Source of the DNA: MPNP01 sp965116235
GTDB taxonomy: Bacteria > Pseudomonadota > Alphaproteobacteria > Rhodobacterales > Rhodobacteraceae
Assembly (NCBI GenBank): GCA_965116235.1
Contig: OZ220496.1
Span: 620,001-684,000, forward strand
Length of the DNA: 64,000 nt
Direction: 5' to 3'
The position numbers and the translations under genes are program-made. Positions within the stretch are counted from its first letter, which is position 1. Every line of letters starts with the position of its first letter. The notes under the pieces were generated by a model. That model did no database searches and was not told where the DNA came from. It worked only from the letters and a program-made list of their open reading frames with translations. This document shows positions 9,132 to 18,057 of this stretch, in pieces.

Positions 9132-9211
9132 TTTCGGGTCAGTTCCTAGCTTAGGGTCATTTGCCTGTCACACCTTTCAACCAATCATCACTGCCGACGA
9201 ATCCCAAAACC

Positions 9212-10888
9212 ATGTCATCAATGTCATCCGACAACATACGGTTAAAATCCAACTGTCTGAGTTCGTGCTCAATCATACTGAACGAACTTGAGGCTATCCA
9301 GAATCGCCTGACGCAGAATTTACGCGACCGACTGGTAGTGAACAATCGTATTGATCTTTCCAAGCTGGAAACGCTCCAGTTTGAAACCCATTCGTTTTCT
9401 TGGTTTGCTACCTATGTGGAAGCACTTCGTCAAATGTTCTCCTGGGCTCAGGAACTTGACGGGCATTCTCAACTAGGGGAATTCGAGGAACTTCTCCTGC
9501 TCGTGGCATTTGGGGAATATTTGAGTCAGATTGATGGCGGCATCCCCATGAACCAAGGGGAGGTTGCCCGCATCAACCTCATTGCTGACAATGTGCGAAT
9601 GCCGAGGAGTGACCATTGGCAGCGGCTTGTCGAGAATGGCAACTCATCATACAACCGCGCAAGACTTGTTGCACTCATGCAAGATCAGATGGGATCAACC
9701 TGCTATGGGAATACAGGGCTTGATGAGGATATGGAACACATCCGGGATCAGTTTTTCAAGTTTGTTGACGACAAGGTGGCTCCCCACGCCCAGAAATGGC
9801 ATCTCGACAATGCCCTCATCCCACTTGAACTTGTGGATGAGTTGGCTGAACTCGGCGTTTTTGGCCTCACCATTCCGATCGATTACGATGGTTCGGAAAT
9901 GCCCAAGATTGGCATGTGTGTCGTTTCGGAGGAACTTTCCCGCGGCTACCTGGGTGTCGGATCTCTTGCCACGCGATGCGAAATCGCCTCGGAGTTGATC
10001 CTGAAGGGCGGTACAGACGACCAAAAACGAAGGTGGCTGCCTCTCATCGCAACGGGTGAGGTCAAGCCAACGGCTGTATTTACCGAGCCCGGATCCGGGT
10101 CCGACCTGGGATCACTGAACACTCGGGCCGTAAGAGAGGGCAACCGGTACTCCGTCTCGGGCAACAAAACATGGATTACGCATGCTGCACGAGCCAATCT
10201 CATGACACTGCTGGCCCGAACTGATTCAACGACCCGCGATTATCGCGGATTGTCCATGTTTCTCGCCGAAAAGACGGCTGGAACAGAGGCGAATCCGTTC
10301 CCGGACGCGGGTATTTCGGGCACCGAGATTGACGTTCTGGGCTATCGCGGAATGAAAGAGTATGAAATGTCGTTTGACGGCTTTCTTGTTCGGGCAGATC
10401 AACTTCTGGGCGAGGTTGAGGGTCAGGGGTTCAAGCAACTGATGGAGACCTTTGAATCCGCACGGATTCAAACGGCCGCCCGAGCCATAGGTGTGGCTCA
10501 GGCGGCCTTGGATGTTTCCCTGAGATATGCCTTGGAGCGCAGGCAGTTTGGCAAGCCAATCATCCAGTTTCCTCGAGTCTCTTCCAAACTGGCCATGATG
10601 GCCGTCGAACTGATGATTACCCGTCAGTTAACCTACTATTCGGCCCGTCAAAAGGACTGGGGCCGGCGCTGCGACCTGGAAGCGGGCATGGCCAAGCTTC
10701 TCGCCGCTCGAGTTGCCTGGGCCGCTGCCGACAATGGAGTCCAGATCCACGGCGGGAACGGTTTTGCCATGGAATACGACATCAGCCGCATCTTGTGCGA
10801 TGCTCGGATCCTGAATCTGTTTGAGGGAGCCGCGGAAATTCAGGCCACTGTCATAGCCCGGCGACTTCTTGACCCACGAACCAACTGA
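9212..10888 (+). CDS. mcd: (2S)-methylsuccinyl-CoA dehydrogenase
   Basis: 558 residues from the chosen ATG; a TTG 51 nt upstream (9161) also has an AGGG but would leave only ~30 bp to the divergent gene. The protein is an FAD acyl-CoA dehydrogenase with the ~150-residue N-terminal extension that marks Mcd. The extension reads FSWFATYVEALRQM and FGEYLSQIDGGIPMNQGE. The dehydrogenase fold follows with TEPGSGSDLGS, NKTWITHA, RRQFGKPI and QIHGGNGF. It oxidises methylsuccinyl-CoA to mesaconyl-CoA in the ethylmalonyl-CoA pathway, which assimilates acetyl-CoA without isocitrate lyase. No other gene of that pathway is in the window. Confidence 0.88.
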   Translation: MSSMSSDNIRLKSNCLSSCSIILNELEAIQNRLTQNLRDRLVVNNRIDLSKLETLQFETHSFSWFATYVEALRQMFSWAQELDGHSQLGEFEELLLLVAFGEYLSQIDGGIPMNQGEVARINLIADNVRMPRSDHWQRLVENGNSSYNRARLVALMQDQMGSTCYGNTGLDEDMEHIRDQFFKFVDDKVAPHAQKWHLDNALIPLELVDELAELGVFGLTIPIDYDGSEMPKIGMCVVSEELSRGYLGVGSLATRCEIASELILKGGTDDQKRRWLPLIATGEVKPTAVFTEPGSGSDLGSLNTRAVREGNRYSVSGNKTWITHAARANLMTLLARTDSTTRDYRGLSMFLAEKTAGTEANPFPDAGISGTEIDVLGYRGMKEYEMSFDGFLVRADQLLGEVEGQGFKQLMETFESARIQTAARAIGVAQAALDVSLRYALERRQFGKPIIQFPRVSSKLAMMAVELMITRQLTYYSARQKDWGRRCDLEAGMAKLLAARVAWAAADNGVQIHGGNGFAMEYDISRILCDARILNLFEGAAEIQATVIARRLLDPRTN

Positions 10889-11315
10889 CCCCGCGAGTTA
10901 TCCAGTACAATATTATGGCACATTTACATTGACAAGATTATCTTGACTCAATGGAAGTGCTGCTCAAAGCAAGCTCCTTCCAGAGCAACCCAGAAATTTC
11001 GGTTCGTTCCTTGCCCTGAATCGAGTCCAATCTATTGTCCGCGATAAAGAACTGGGTAGATGAGATTGAGATCAATCAAGCTTATAACTATACCGTTGAA
11101 AACGTATACCCAAAAAATGGGGATTATATCCATTAGTGCCATCCTTACTCTTTGACATTGCTTCCTGTCCTTCGTCTCGAACGACCCTGGATGAAGAATG
11201 CATTTCGGCTCTTGTCGGGCTGTGTTCCGGGCCTGCGTCTCCATGCCGGCCCTGACTTCGACGGTTGAGTCGGGTTTGCGCCCCTGTTCATGCGGATGAC
11301 CACCCCAAAAAGGCA
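10889..11315. other. Intergenic region between mcd and IS1634-type element
   Basis: A 98-aa minus-strand ORF (11032-11328) runs through this stretch but reads into the transposase end and has no ribosome site, so I do not call it. The region probably includes the unrecognised outer end of the IS. Confidence 0.35.
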
Positions 11316-12872
11316 CTACTTTTGGCATCGCTTGCGTCCCGGCAATTCCTCCAGTTCCAATGGCGCCGGATCATGGGTCTGGCCCATCACCCGGTACAGC
11401 TTGCGTGCTTCGGCGTTCAGTCCCGAGGGTATCGCATAGCGCTGTCCTGTCTGCGGATCCTCCAGCACGCTGTGCTGCACATGGGTCAGGGCCTCATGGA
11501 TCACGGCGGCCGACATGGCGACACCCTGCTGCAGGCGTACGCGATACTGCCGATGCCGCACGCACAGCAGCGTCATGAAGGCGAGGGCGATGTGAGCACG
11601 AATGCGTTGCGGGGTCCAGTGGAACATCGGCCGCACGCGCAGGTCGTGCTTGGTGCCCCGGAAGGTCTCCTCGACTTGTCCCAAGCCCCGGTACTGATCC
11701 AGGATGGTGGTGTCCCCGGTGGTGTCCGGAAGGTTGGTGATGACCCCGTGCCGGCCTTCCCAGCGGGCATCGGCGACGACGGCCTCGGGATCGATCTGGA
11801 CCGTGGCGGTGCCGGTCACCTTCAGGAAGCGACTGTATTCGGAGTTGCGCAGCAGAGCCTTCGGCGTCGCCACTTGGCGATGCCCCGCTCGCGGTCCTGC
11901 TGATCCTTGGCCGCCCGCGTGGGTGAATAGCGGACGATCAGGCGCTGGCCGGGGGTCGGCCGGGCCAGCGACCGGACCAGAACCCCGCCGTCCAGCGGCG
12001 CATAGCCCGCGTCATCCAGAATCTCGGCCCGCAAGGCTGCCGGCTGGCTCTTGAGCCGAGCCCCGACGATGTAGCCCAGTCCGGCCGCGTCCAGAGCCTG
12101 AAGGTTGGCCGCACTCATCATGCCGCGGTCGGCCACGACCACGGCTTCGGTCACGCCATGTTCCCGTTGCAGGGCCTCTACCACCGGGCGTAAGCTGTGG
12201 CCTTCGAACGAAGCGCCGGGCAGAACATGATAGTGAACCGGCAGGCCCCAGTCCGTGACCACCAGAGCCAGCAGAACTTGACACTCGGCATGCTTGCCGT
12301 CCTTGCTGTAGCCCGGCGGCTTCAACGCATCGGCCTGCGTGGACTCAAAGTACAGCGTGGTGCAGTCGAAGAACAGGATGTGCCCGCCATCCCCCAGCAG
12401 GGCATGGGCCTGCTTGCGGGCTCGCTTGCTCTGCGGCTGGGCCAGACGGGCCATGACGCAATGGAACAGGGCCTGATGCGAGGACCGATAGCGGGACCGG
12501 GGCAGGATCCGATCCAGACCCAGCTCCGCATAGACGGCGCCGTAGATATCATGAATGCCGGTGACGAGGCGTCCGGTCTCGCGCAGCTGTCTCAGGTCGG
12601 GGGTCAGCGGCGAGGAATCGGGCTGGCGCCGAGCCTCCACGAGCTGGGCGAAGACCTCCTCGGGGGCAAACAGCTGGGGCGCACCGTCCGCCTCCATGCG
12701 GGCCATGAGGATCGCGCCGAGGTCCTTGAGACGTGCTAGGTCGGCCTCATCGTGGGCGATGCCGACATGCCGCAGGATCCGTTGGCGAACCTTTGTGCCA
12801 TCGCGCACGGAGTGGACGATCTGGACGGCCTTGCTGACGCGGTGTCGGGCGACTTTTTCGGATATACATCAT
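11316..12872 (-). pseudogene. IS1634-family transposase with two frameshifts
   Basis: The family's typical start MYIRKSR is present at the high-coordinate end but in a different frame from the body, so one frameshift lies near 12845. The body (VRQRILRHVG, HILFFDCTTLYFES, AVVVADRGMMSAANL, YIVGARLK) then runs to RERGIAK near 11880. There the frame shifts again to ATPKALLRNSEYSRFLKV...GLGQVEETFRGTKHDL, the C-terminal catalytic part with the DDE glutamate. All catalytic blocks survive, so the decay is recent. The terminal repeats were not resolved. Confidence 0.82.
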
Positions 12873-13125
12873 AGCCATTATAGAACCCCGCAGAGTTCTT
12901 AGCTACTCCAGCCCCATATTTAATTTATGCTAGGCACTACACAAGCCCAACGGCGATTTTCGGGTATCAAAAGCCCGTCACACGGGCCTTCCGATTTTTG
13001 CCATCACGCGGAACCGTCGAAGTCGGGAATTCTTCGGGGGTATTTTGGGCCTTTGCCTTTATCAAGGTCAGAGCGATCCCGTTCTAACCGGTGCGGCACT
13101 TGGTCCCAGCAATCGAGAGAGAGCA
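12873..13125. other. Intergenic region downstream of IS1634-type element
   Basis: No gene recognised. It contains one hairpin near 12973-12987 (annotated). The outer end of the IS should lie near its left edge. Confidence 0.3.
12973..12987. terminator. Terminator-like hairpin (possibly bidirectional)
   Basis: A 6-bp stem GCCCGT/ACGGGC with a 3-nt loop. On the minus strand it is followed directly by TTTT; on the plus strand by ATTTTT after about 8 nt. It could stop transcription in either direction. The stem is short, so the call is tentative. Confidence 0.35.
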
Positions 13126-13395
13126 ATGGCACTGGTCAAGGTGTTTTTCCCAGCCGAGAAGCTTGAACGGCTCGCCGACCCTATCTCCTTGCTGGATTGT
13201 CAGGCCGTTTATGAACTCGATTATTTCCATGGCCAGTGCCGGCATTGGCTAGTGGTCCGTTTTAATCATGTGCTACTAACGTTTCAGAACTTGGTCAGAT
13301 CGACATGCGTTGTAGTCCATATGACTGATCGGGTCGGCTTGACCTCGATGTGGTCGGGATCCGTTCACGAGCCGCAAAGATGCGGGAATGACTGA
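13126..13395 (+). CDS. Hypothetical protein truncated and extended by a MITE
   Basis: The ATG follows GAGAGAG. The first ~41 residues (MALVKVFFPAEKLERLADP...) look native; from about 13249 the reading frame runs into the MITE, which supplies the remaining ~48 residues and the stop. The product is therefore a chimera, and the original C-terminus is lost. Function unknown. Confidence 0.35.
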   Translation: MALVKVFFPAEKLERLADPISLLDCQAVYELDYFHGQCRHWLVVRFNHVLLTFQNLVRSTCVVVHMTDRVGLTSMWSGSVHEPQRCGND

Positions 13396-13452
13396 AAACA
13401 GTCGCTTACACATCACCAGAATTGAAATCTTTTGCTTTTTACTGACCACTAG
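13249..13452 (-). repeat. MITE copy A (204 bp)
   Basis: The ends are inverted repeats beginning CTAGTGGTC, with GT and A/T-rich matches continuing inwards. The element has no coding capacity of its own. Copy B at 13789-13991 is about 94% identical in the opposite orientation, and copy C lies at 18983-19183. The CTAG target and TA context suggest mobilisation by an IS630/Tc1-like transposase. Confidence 0.75.
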
Positions 13453-13704
13453 TCAATGCAATGTGCACCAGTTGGATATCATACCATGAATATGAGCCAT
13501 ATGCGAAAGTGTATACATGTTGTCTTCAAAAACACTCATGTCCTGTTCCATAAGGGGAACTGTCGGTAAGTTCGGATATGTCGGCCAGCTATTTTCCAGC
13601 CATCTATCCAAAATCAAGGCAGCTGACTCGGCCTCAAAGATCATACCACGAAGCCACTCTCTGGCTTGTTGAGCGTCCATTACCGTTAAAAACTCGCACT
13701 CCAT
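13453..13704 (-). CDS. Small acidic hypothetical protein (83 aa)
   Basis: The ATG has GGGAG about eight bases upstream, so translation is credible. The protein is acidic, with WLRGMIFEAESAALILDRWLENSW. I recognise no family. Its stop codon lies flush against the end of MITE copy A, so the MITE may have cut off the original C-terminus. It is enclosed between two inverted MITE copies and could be moved as cargo. Confidence 0.5.
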   Translation of the reverse strand: MECEFLTVMDAQQAREWLRGMIFEAESAALILDRWLENSWPTYPNLPTVPLMEQDMSVFEDNMYTLSHMAHIHGMISNWCTLH

Positions 13705-13788
13705 AATTTTCTCCCATCAGTTTATGTCGGCATAATTTAGTCAATAGTTCGCAACTCCGGCGTGCGGTTCGTAGGGGACCTTTCCAAA

Positions 13789-13991
13789 CTAGTGGTCAGT
13801 AAAAACCAAAAGATTTCAATTCTGGTGATGTGTAAGCGACTGTTTTCAGTCATTCCCGCATCTTTGTGGCTCATGAACGGATCCCGACCACATCGAGGTC
13901 AAGCCGATCCGATCAGTCATATAAACACAACGCATGTCGATTTGACCAAGTTCTGAAACGTTAGTAGCAAATGATTAAAACGGACCACTAG
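13789..13991 (+). repeat. MITE copy B (203 bp)
   Basis: Almost identical to copy A but inverted. Its right end shares the CTAG at 13988-13991 with the left end of the adjacent IS630-family element. The outer eight bases CTAGTGGT also match the right end of that IS, which suggests that the IS family provides the transposase. Confidence 0.75.
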
Positions 13992-14001
13992 TAGTCTGAC
14001 A

Positions 14002-14928
14002 TTATTGAATTGCTGGGTAAAGGGAATGTAGCTTGATGCGCGCCTCGGCCGCCGTAAACCGCCACTTCACCGGACGCGGGTCCGCATTGATCGCCGCCGG
14101 CCATGCCGCCACCTCGCGGGTCAGCGTCTCCCGATCCGCCAGACGCCGGGACAGACACTGGCGGCTCAACACGCTGATCTCGCTTTCCGCGATGTTCAGC
14201 CCGCTCCCGTGCTTGGGCGTATGGTGGACCTCAAAGCGGCGGCTCAGCCGCCGGGCCTCCTTGGGCGGATAGACATGATACAGGCTCGACAGCTTGTGCG
14301 TGTTCCGATTGTCCATCACCAGCACAATCTTCTGGTTCGGAAAGTGCACATTCGCCAGGGCCGCCAGCAGGGCCGCGAAGTCCGCCGTAGTGCGACGCTC
14401 GGTGACCTTCACATGACGCCAGCCCAGCAGCGGGGCACACACCATGAACAGGTTGGCCGTGCCGTTGCGTTCATACTCGCAGTCGATGCGAGCCGGCTGT
14501 CCCGGTTCCATCGGCACCGCCGTACGCACCGCCTTCGTCCGTTGCTTGGACACCTCGTCCACGCATACCAGGACGGTATCGTCGTCGAAGTCCCGGTGAT
14601 AGACATCCAGGACATCCCCCATGGCCACCACGAAGTCGGCATTCTTCCGGGGTGGGATGCACCAGGAACGGGACCGCCACGGCTTCAAGGCGTTTTTTTT
14701 AACGTACCCCGCACCGTTTCGGTCGAGATGCTGTCCACCACGCCCATCTCGACCAGACACTCGCCCAGCAGGGCCAAGGTCCAGCCCGCACGTCCCTCCG
14801 GCGGCTCCGATCCGGCAATCATCGTCAGGGCGGCTTCCCCCGCCCCGTCCAGCTTGCGTGGCTTGCGGTTCGCCTGTACGCGGCGCTCCAAGGCAGCCTC
14901 CAGACCCTCCACACACCGCCGCCGCACC
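14002..14928 (-). pseudogene. IS630-family transposase, 3' part
   Basis: The DDE_3 core is intact: VCVDEVSK, KIVLVMDNRNTHK and LNIAESEIS supply the three acidic residues. At 14693-14700 an A8 run (minus strand) separates a first frame ending ...ETVRGTLKK-TP from the catalytic frame beginning KKNALKPWRSRSWCIPP. One -1 shift on the run rejoins them, which fits programmed slippage in IS630 elements. The N-terminal domain is cut off by the nested IS and continues at 17348-17579. Confidence 0.8.
14693..14700 (-). promoter_or_regulatory. A8 slippery site in IS630 transposase
   Basis: Eight A on the coding strand at exactly the point where the two IS630 frames must be joined by -1 slippage, with a leucine TTA codon directly before. 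Translational or transcriptional slippage would give the fused product. Simple mutation is the alternative. Confidence 0.5.
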
Positions 14929-15086
14929 CTGCCGGTAGGTCACATCTTTTTTTTGACATAGTTATCGGGAATGATTACCTTGGGTTTCATGCCCATGATG
15001 GAACCACTTCGTTCGACCCTGTTGTCTCCGGCTCACTGGCCTCGCGTGCAGGGGCTGGCCCGGGAGCCGGCCGCAGTCGTCATGCG

Positions 15087-15222
15087 GTGGCCCGTCGGGT
15101 GTGCGAGGCGTTTGATCTGCGCGACGGGCGGGGGCGTCTGCGCCTCGCCAGCTGCCGGGCCGTGCTGACCGAGCAGGAGACGGCCGGACATCTGACCTTG
15201 CCGGCGGCCCGGTCGCACGGGG
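15087..15222 (+). pseudogene. Out-of-frame start of the DUF4338 domain
   Basis: This frame encodes VCEAFDLRDGRGRLRLASCR...LTLPAARSHGGG, the expected N-terminal start of DUF4338. It lies in frame 0 while the remaining domain continues in the next frame. The shift falls at a run of five G (15219-15223). The true start upstream is unclear. The transposase may be broken, or made by slippage, or begin at 15238. Confidence 0.55.
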
Positions 15223-15237
15223 GCGGCCATCCGCCGC

Positions 15238-17340
15238 GTGGCCGTGCCGGACCCGGTGGTGGTTCCGGCGGCGGTGTCGGATCTGACGAACCTGCGGGTG
15301 TGCCCGGTGGCCACGGAGGCCGACCGGCGCATGTGGACGGAACTGATGCGCCGTGAGCATCCCTGCGGAGCCGTCATTCATGCGGGCGTGCAGCAACGGT
15401 ATCTGATCTACTCGGACCATGGCGTGCTGGGGGCCCTGGGCTTTGCCGCCCCAGCCTTGCGGCTGGCCGCCCGCGACCGGTGGATCGGCTGGGACGACCC
15501 GACGCGCGCCGCGACCCTGAACCGGACGGTGATCGGCCTGAGCCGGTTTCTGATCCGCCCGATGGTCCGCTGTCGTCATCTGGGCTCGTGGGTGCTGAGC
15601 GCGGCTCTGCGGCGTCTGGCCGCCGACATTGAGGCGGGTTACGGGTTTCGTCCGCTGCTGGTCGAGACCTTTGTCGACGCGACGCATCATGCGGGCAAGG
15701 TCTTTGCCGCGGCGGGCTGGGACTGCGTGGGCGAAACGACCGGACGGGGGCGCTGGGCCGGTCCGGACGCTCCCCGCCGGGCGGTCAAGACGATCTGGAT
15801 GCGTCCGTTGCGGCGCGACTGGCGGCGGGTTCTGGGCGTGGCGCCGGCGACCCCGGTTCCTCTGGGTCCCGCCGAGGGACTGGACGGAACCCAGTGGGCG
15901 GCGAACGAATTCGGCGACGCCCCGCTCGGCGACCGGCGTCTGGTGACCTGTGCCACCGTCATGGCCGCGGACCCCGCCGCCTCCTTTCTCGCCGCCGCAC
16001 GCGGACAGACGGCCCGGGTGACCGGCTACTACCGGCTGATCCAGCAACCCGCGTCCTCGGACGTGACCCCCGACAACATTCTGGAGCCGCATCGGCAACG
16101 CACCATCCGACGCCTGGCCGGAGCCCGGACCGTGATCCTGATCCAGGACGGCACCGACCTCAACTTTGCCACGCACCCGAAGTGCCGCAACCTCGGTCTG
16201 ATTGGCCGCAATGCCAGCCGGACCGGGACCCGGGGTCCGCACATGCACAGTTCCCTGGCCGTCGATGCCGACACCGGCATCCCGCTGGGTCTGACCCGAA
16301 TCGAGTATGATGCCCCCACGGGGGCAGCTGAGCGTTCGGCTCCGCCCGCCGCTCGCAAGTCGGCCCGCTGGTTGCGCGGTCTGCGCGATGCCGCCCATGT
16401 GGCCCCCAAGGGCGTGCGCGTGGTGGCCGTCATGGATCGGGAGGCCGACTTCTTCGCCCTGTTCGCCGAACAGCGGCGACACCGCCATGTCGACCTGGTC
16501 GTCCGGGCCAGGGTCAACCGAGCCATGGGACCCCATGAGGCCAGGCTCTTCGAACAACTGGCCGCCGAACCGCCCGCCGGGTCCGTAACCCTGACGATCA
16601 CCCGCCAGTCCGCTCGCAACGCCACCCGTACCCAGAAGGCTCGACCCGCACGCCCCGCCCGGTCGGCCACCCGGACCCTGCGCTACCGGTCCGTCCGGAT
16701 CCCGCCACCCCGCGACCACGCGGACCGCCACGCCCCGCCGGTCCCCATGACCATCCTCAGTGCCATCGAAGAGACCCCGCCCGAAGGCACGCCCCCGCTC
16801 GGCTGGACCCTGCTGACCAGCCAGAGCGTCGCCACGCCCCAAGACGCCCGGCGGGTTCTGGATCAGTACCGTCTGCGCGGGCGCATCGAAGAATGGCACC
16901 GCATCTTCAATACCGGCTGCCGGGCCGAGTTCCTCAACCACCACGAGGGCCAGAGGCTGGAACGCAGCCTCACCATCAAGGCCGTCATCGCCTGGCGCCT
17001 GTTCACTCTCGCTCGCCTCGGACGCGACACACCCGAACTTCCGGCCGGCATCGTCTTTGACGACACCGAGATCACCGCGCTGGCCGACTTCGCCCAAGAC
17101 CGTCAGCTGACCCTGAACCCCCACACCCTGGGCGGAGCCCTGGTCATCATGGCCATCCTCGGCGGCTATCTCAATCGCACGAACGATCCGCCACCCGGGC
17201 CCACATACATGTGGCGCGGCCAGACCAAGCTGGCGGCTCAGGCCGATGTCTATGAGCGCCTGTATCGCATGGGCGTGCTGGAGCGGCGGTCGCCCGAACC
17301 GCTGCACCAGAAACTGCGTCCGGACAAGACTTGTGACTAA
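15238..17340 (+). CDS. Tn5-like transposase with DUF4338 domain
   Basis: About 700 residues from a GTG. Residues 1-200 are the rest of a DUF4338 domain (LGSWVLSAALRRLAADIEAGY, PLLVETFVDATHHAGKVFAAAGW), the domain also found alone in DruA of the Druantia defence system. From ~220 the sequence follows Tn5 transposase: EFGDAPLGDRR, then the first Asp in IQDGTDLN (~304), the second in VMDREADFF (400), and Glu in YRLRGRIEEWHRIF (551). The lysine normally seven residues after the Glu is Asn here. Whether the GTG product is active is unknown, because the domain start lies in another frame. Confidence 0.82.
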   Translation: MAVPDPVVVPAAVSDLTNLRVCPVATEADRRMWTELMRREHPCGAVIHAGVQQRYLIYSDHGVLGALGFAAPALRLAARDRWIGWDDPTRAATLNRTVIGLSRFLIRPMVRCRHLGSWVLSAALRRLAADIEAGYGFRPLLVETFVDATHHAGKVFAAAGWDCVGETTGRGRWAGPDAPRRAVKTIWMRPLRRDWRRVLGVAPATPVPLGPAEGLDGTQWAANEFGDAPLGDRRLVTCATVMAADPAASFLAAARGQTARVTGYYRLIQQPASSDVTPDNILEPHRQRTIRRLAGARTVILIQDGTDLNFATHPKCRNLGLIGRNASRTGTRGPHMHSSLAVDADTGIPLGLTRIEYDAPTGAAERSAPPAARKSARWLRGLRDAAHVAPKGVRVVAVMDREADFFALFAEQRRHRHVDLVVRARVNRAMGPHEARLFEQLAAEPPAGSVTLTITRQSARNATRTQKARPARPARSATRTLRYRSVRIPPPRDHADRHAPPVPMTILSAIEETPPEGTPPLGWTLLTSQSVATPQDARRVLDQYRLRGRIEEWHRIFNTGCRAEFLNHHEGQRLERSLTIKAVIAWRLFTLARLGRDTPELPAGIVFDDTEITALADFAQDRQLTLNPHTLGGALVIMAILGGYLNRTNDPPPGPTYMWRGQTKLAAQADVYERLYRMGVLERRSPEPLHQKLRPDKTCD

Positions 17341-17347
17341 CAGGCAG

Positions 17348-17579
17348 GCCGCACCCGCTCGACCGTGGCTATGCTGACATCCACAATCGCCGCGATGTCA
17401 GCATCGATCCGCCCGCCATCCGTACGCGCCTCGTCCGCCAACAGCAGAATCTGCGCCCGCCGACGCCGCTCCGCCGACCCCCGGCCCGCATCGATCACGG
17501 CCTTCAACTCCCCGCGTTCCGACCCATCGAGCCGAACACGCCATTTCTCGCGTCTAGTCTGTGTTGTGTTCCTATCCAC
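17348..17579 (-). pseudogene. IS630-family transposase, 5' part
   Basis: This is the N-terminal helix-turn-helix region (VRLDGSERGELKAVIDAG, RRRAQILLLADEA, IAAIVDVSIATVERV) of the transposase at 14002-14928. The last codons before the insertion read TVERVR and, after removing the nested IS, continue RRCVEGLEAALERR in frame. The start shown is a GTG and is approximate. Confidence 0.72.
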
Positions 17580-17771
17580 TGCTCCGAATAGTGACGATCG
17601 GTGGGCGGGTCCGGGACAAGCCGGTTCAGATCCCATCCGAACGTTCCCGCGGTCCGATCCTGTTTTAGGTTCGGGGCCAGATTATCGGCCATTCGGGCTC
17701 AAGTCAACCCTGACAGCGACAGAACCGACACGCACTCTTCAACCCGCAATTCAACAATGTTCAACCACTAG

Positions 17772-18057
17772 GGCAGGGGTCTCCGAAACAGGGTGGGATC
17801 AGTCCGGCGGGCCAGTTTGTCTTTTAGTCGGTCGTGAGCCTGCAAACCATTGATCAAGGCGGGCATGACGGATGCACAGGCCGCGATAATCAGCGGGGTT
17901 CGAGTAATGACATCAGAAAATCCATTACATATTTGGGGATCCCAGATTCAAGGGGTCAACCTGCTTTACAACGGAGTTCATGGCCGGCTTACCGATAATT
18001 CCCACCCGGTAATCCTGCATATGCTGACCGCCAGCCACGCACCGAGACTGACCCGGG
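17772..18057. other. Intergenic region after the IS630-family element
   Basis: Nothing convincing. A plus-strand 81-aa ORF (17850-18095) overlaps the end of the lipoprotein gene and lacks a ribosome site. Confidence 0.3.

Larger units (their letters stand above)
14929..17347 (+). mobile_element. Tn5-like IS4-group element with DUF4338 transposase
   Basis: A 2.4-kb element. Its ends are 18-bp imperfect inverted repeats (CTGCCGGTAGGTCAC at the left, CTGCCTGTTAGTCAC at the right, read inwards; 13 of 18 match). They are flanked by an 8-bp direct duplication GCCGCACC at 14921-14928 and 17348-17355. Removing the element and one duplication restores an open IS630 reading frame, which proves the insertion order. 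Confidence 0.85.
13991..17768 (-). mobile_element. IS630-family element, interrupted by a nested IS
   Basis: The left end reads TAGTCTGACATTATTGAATT and the right end, read inwards, TGGTTGAACATTGTTGAATT; both are flanked by CTAG, so TA was duplicated as expected for IS630. The transposase is on the minus strand and is split by the Tn5-like element at 14929-17347. Without that insertion the element would be about 1.35 kb. Confidence 0.75.

Noticed and set aside
11265..12739. Plus-strand ORFs of 212 and 180 aa
   Set aside because: Shadows of the IS1634-type transposase on the minus strand.
14209..14961. 250-aa plus-strand ORF
   Set aside because: Lies opposite the IS630 transposase, whose DDE motifs are on the minus strand.
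14962..17307. 781-aa minus-strand ORF opposite the Tn5-like transposase
   Set aside because: It mirrors a GC-rich transposase gene, has Gly/Arg/Pro-rich composition and no recognisable domain; it is a shadow ORF.
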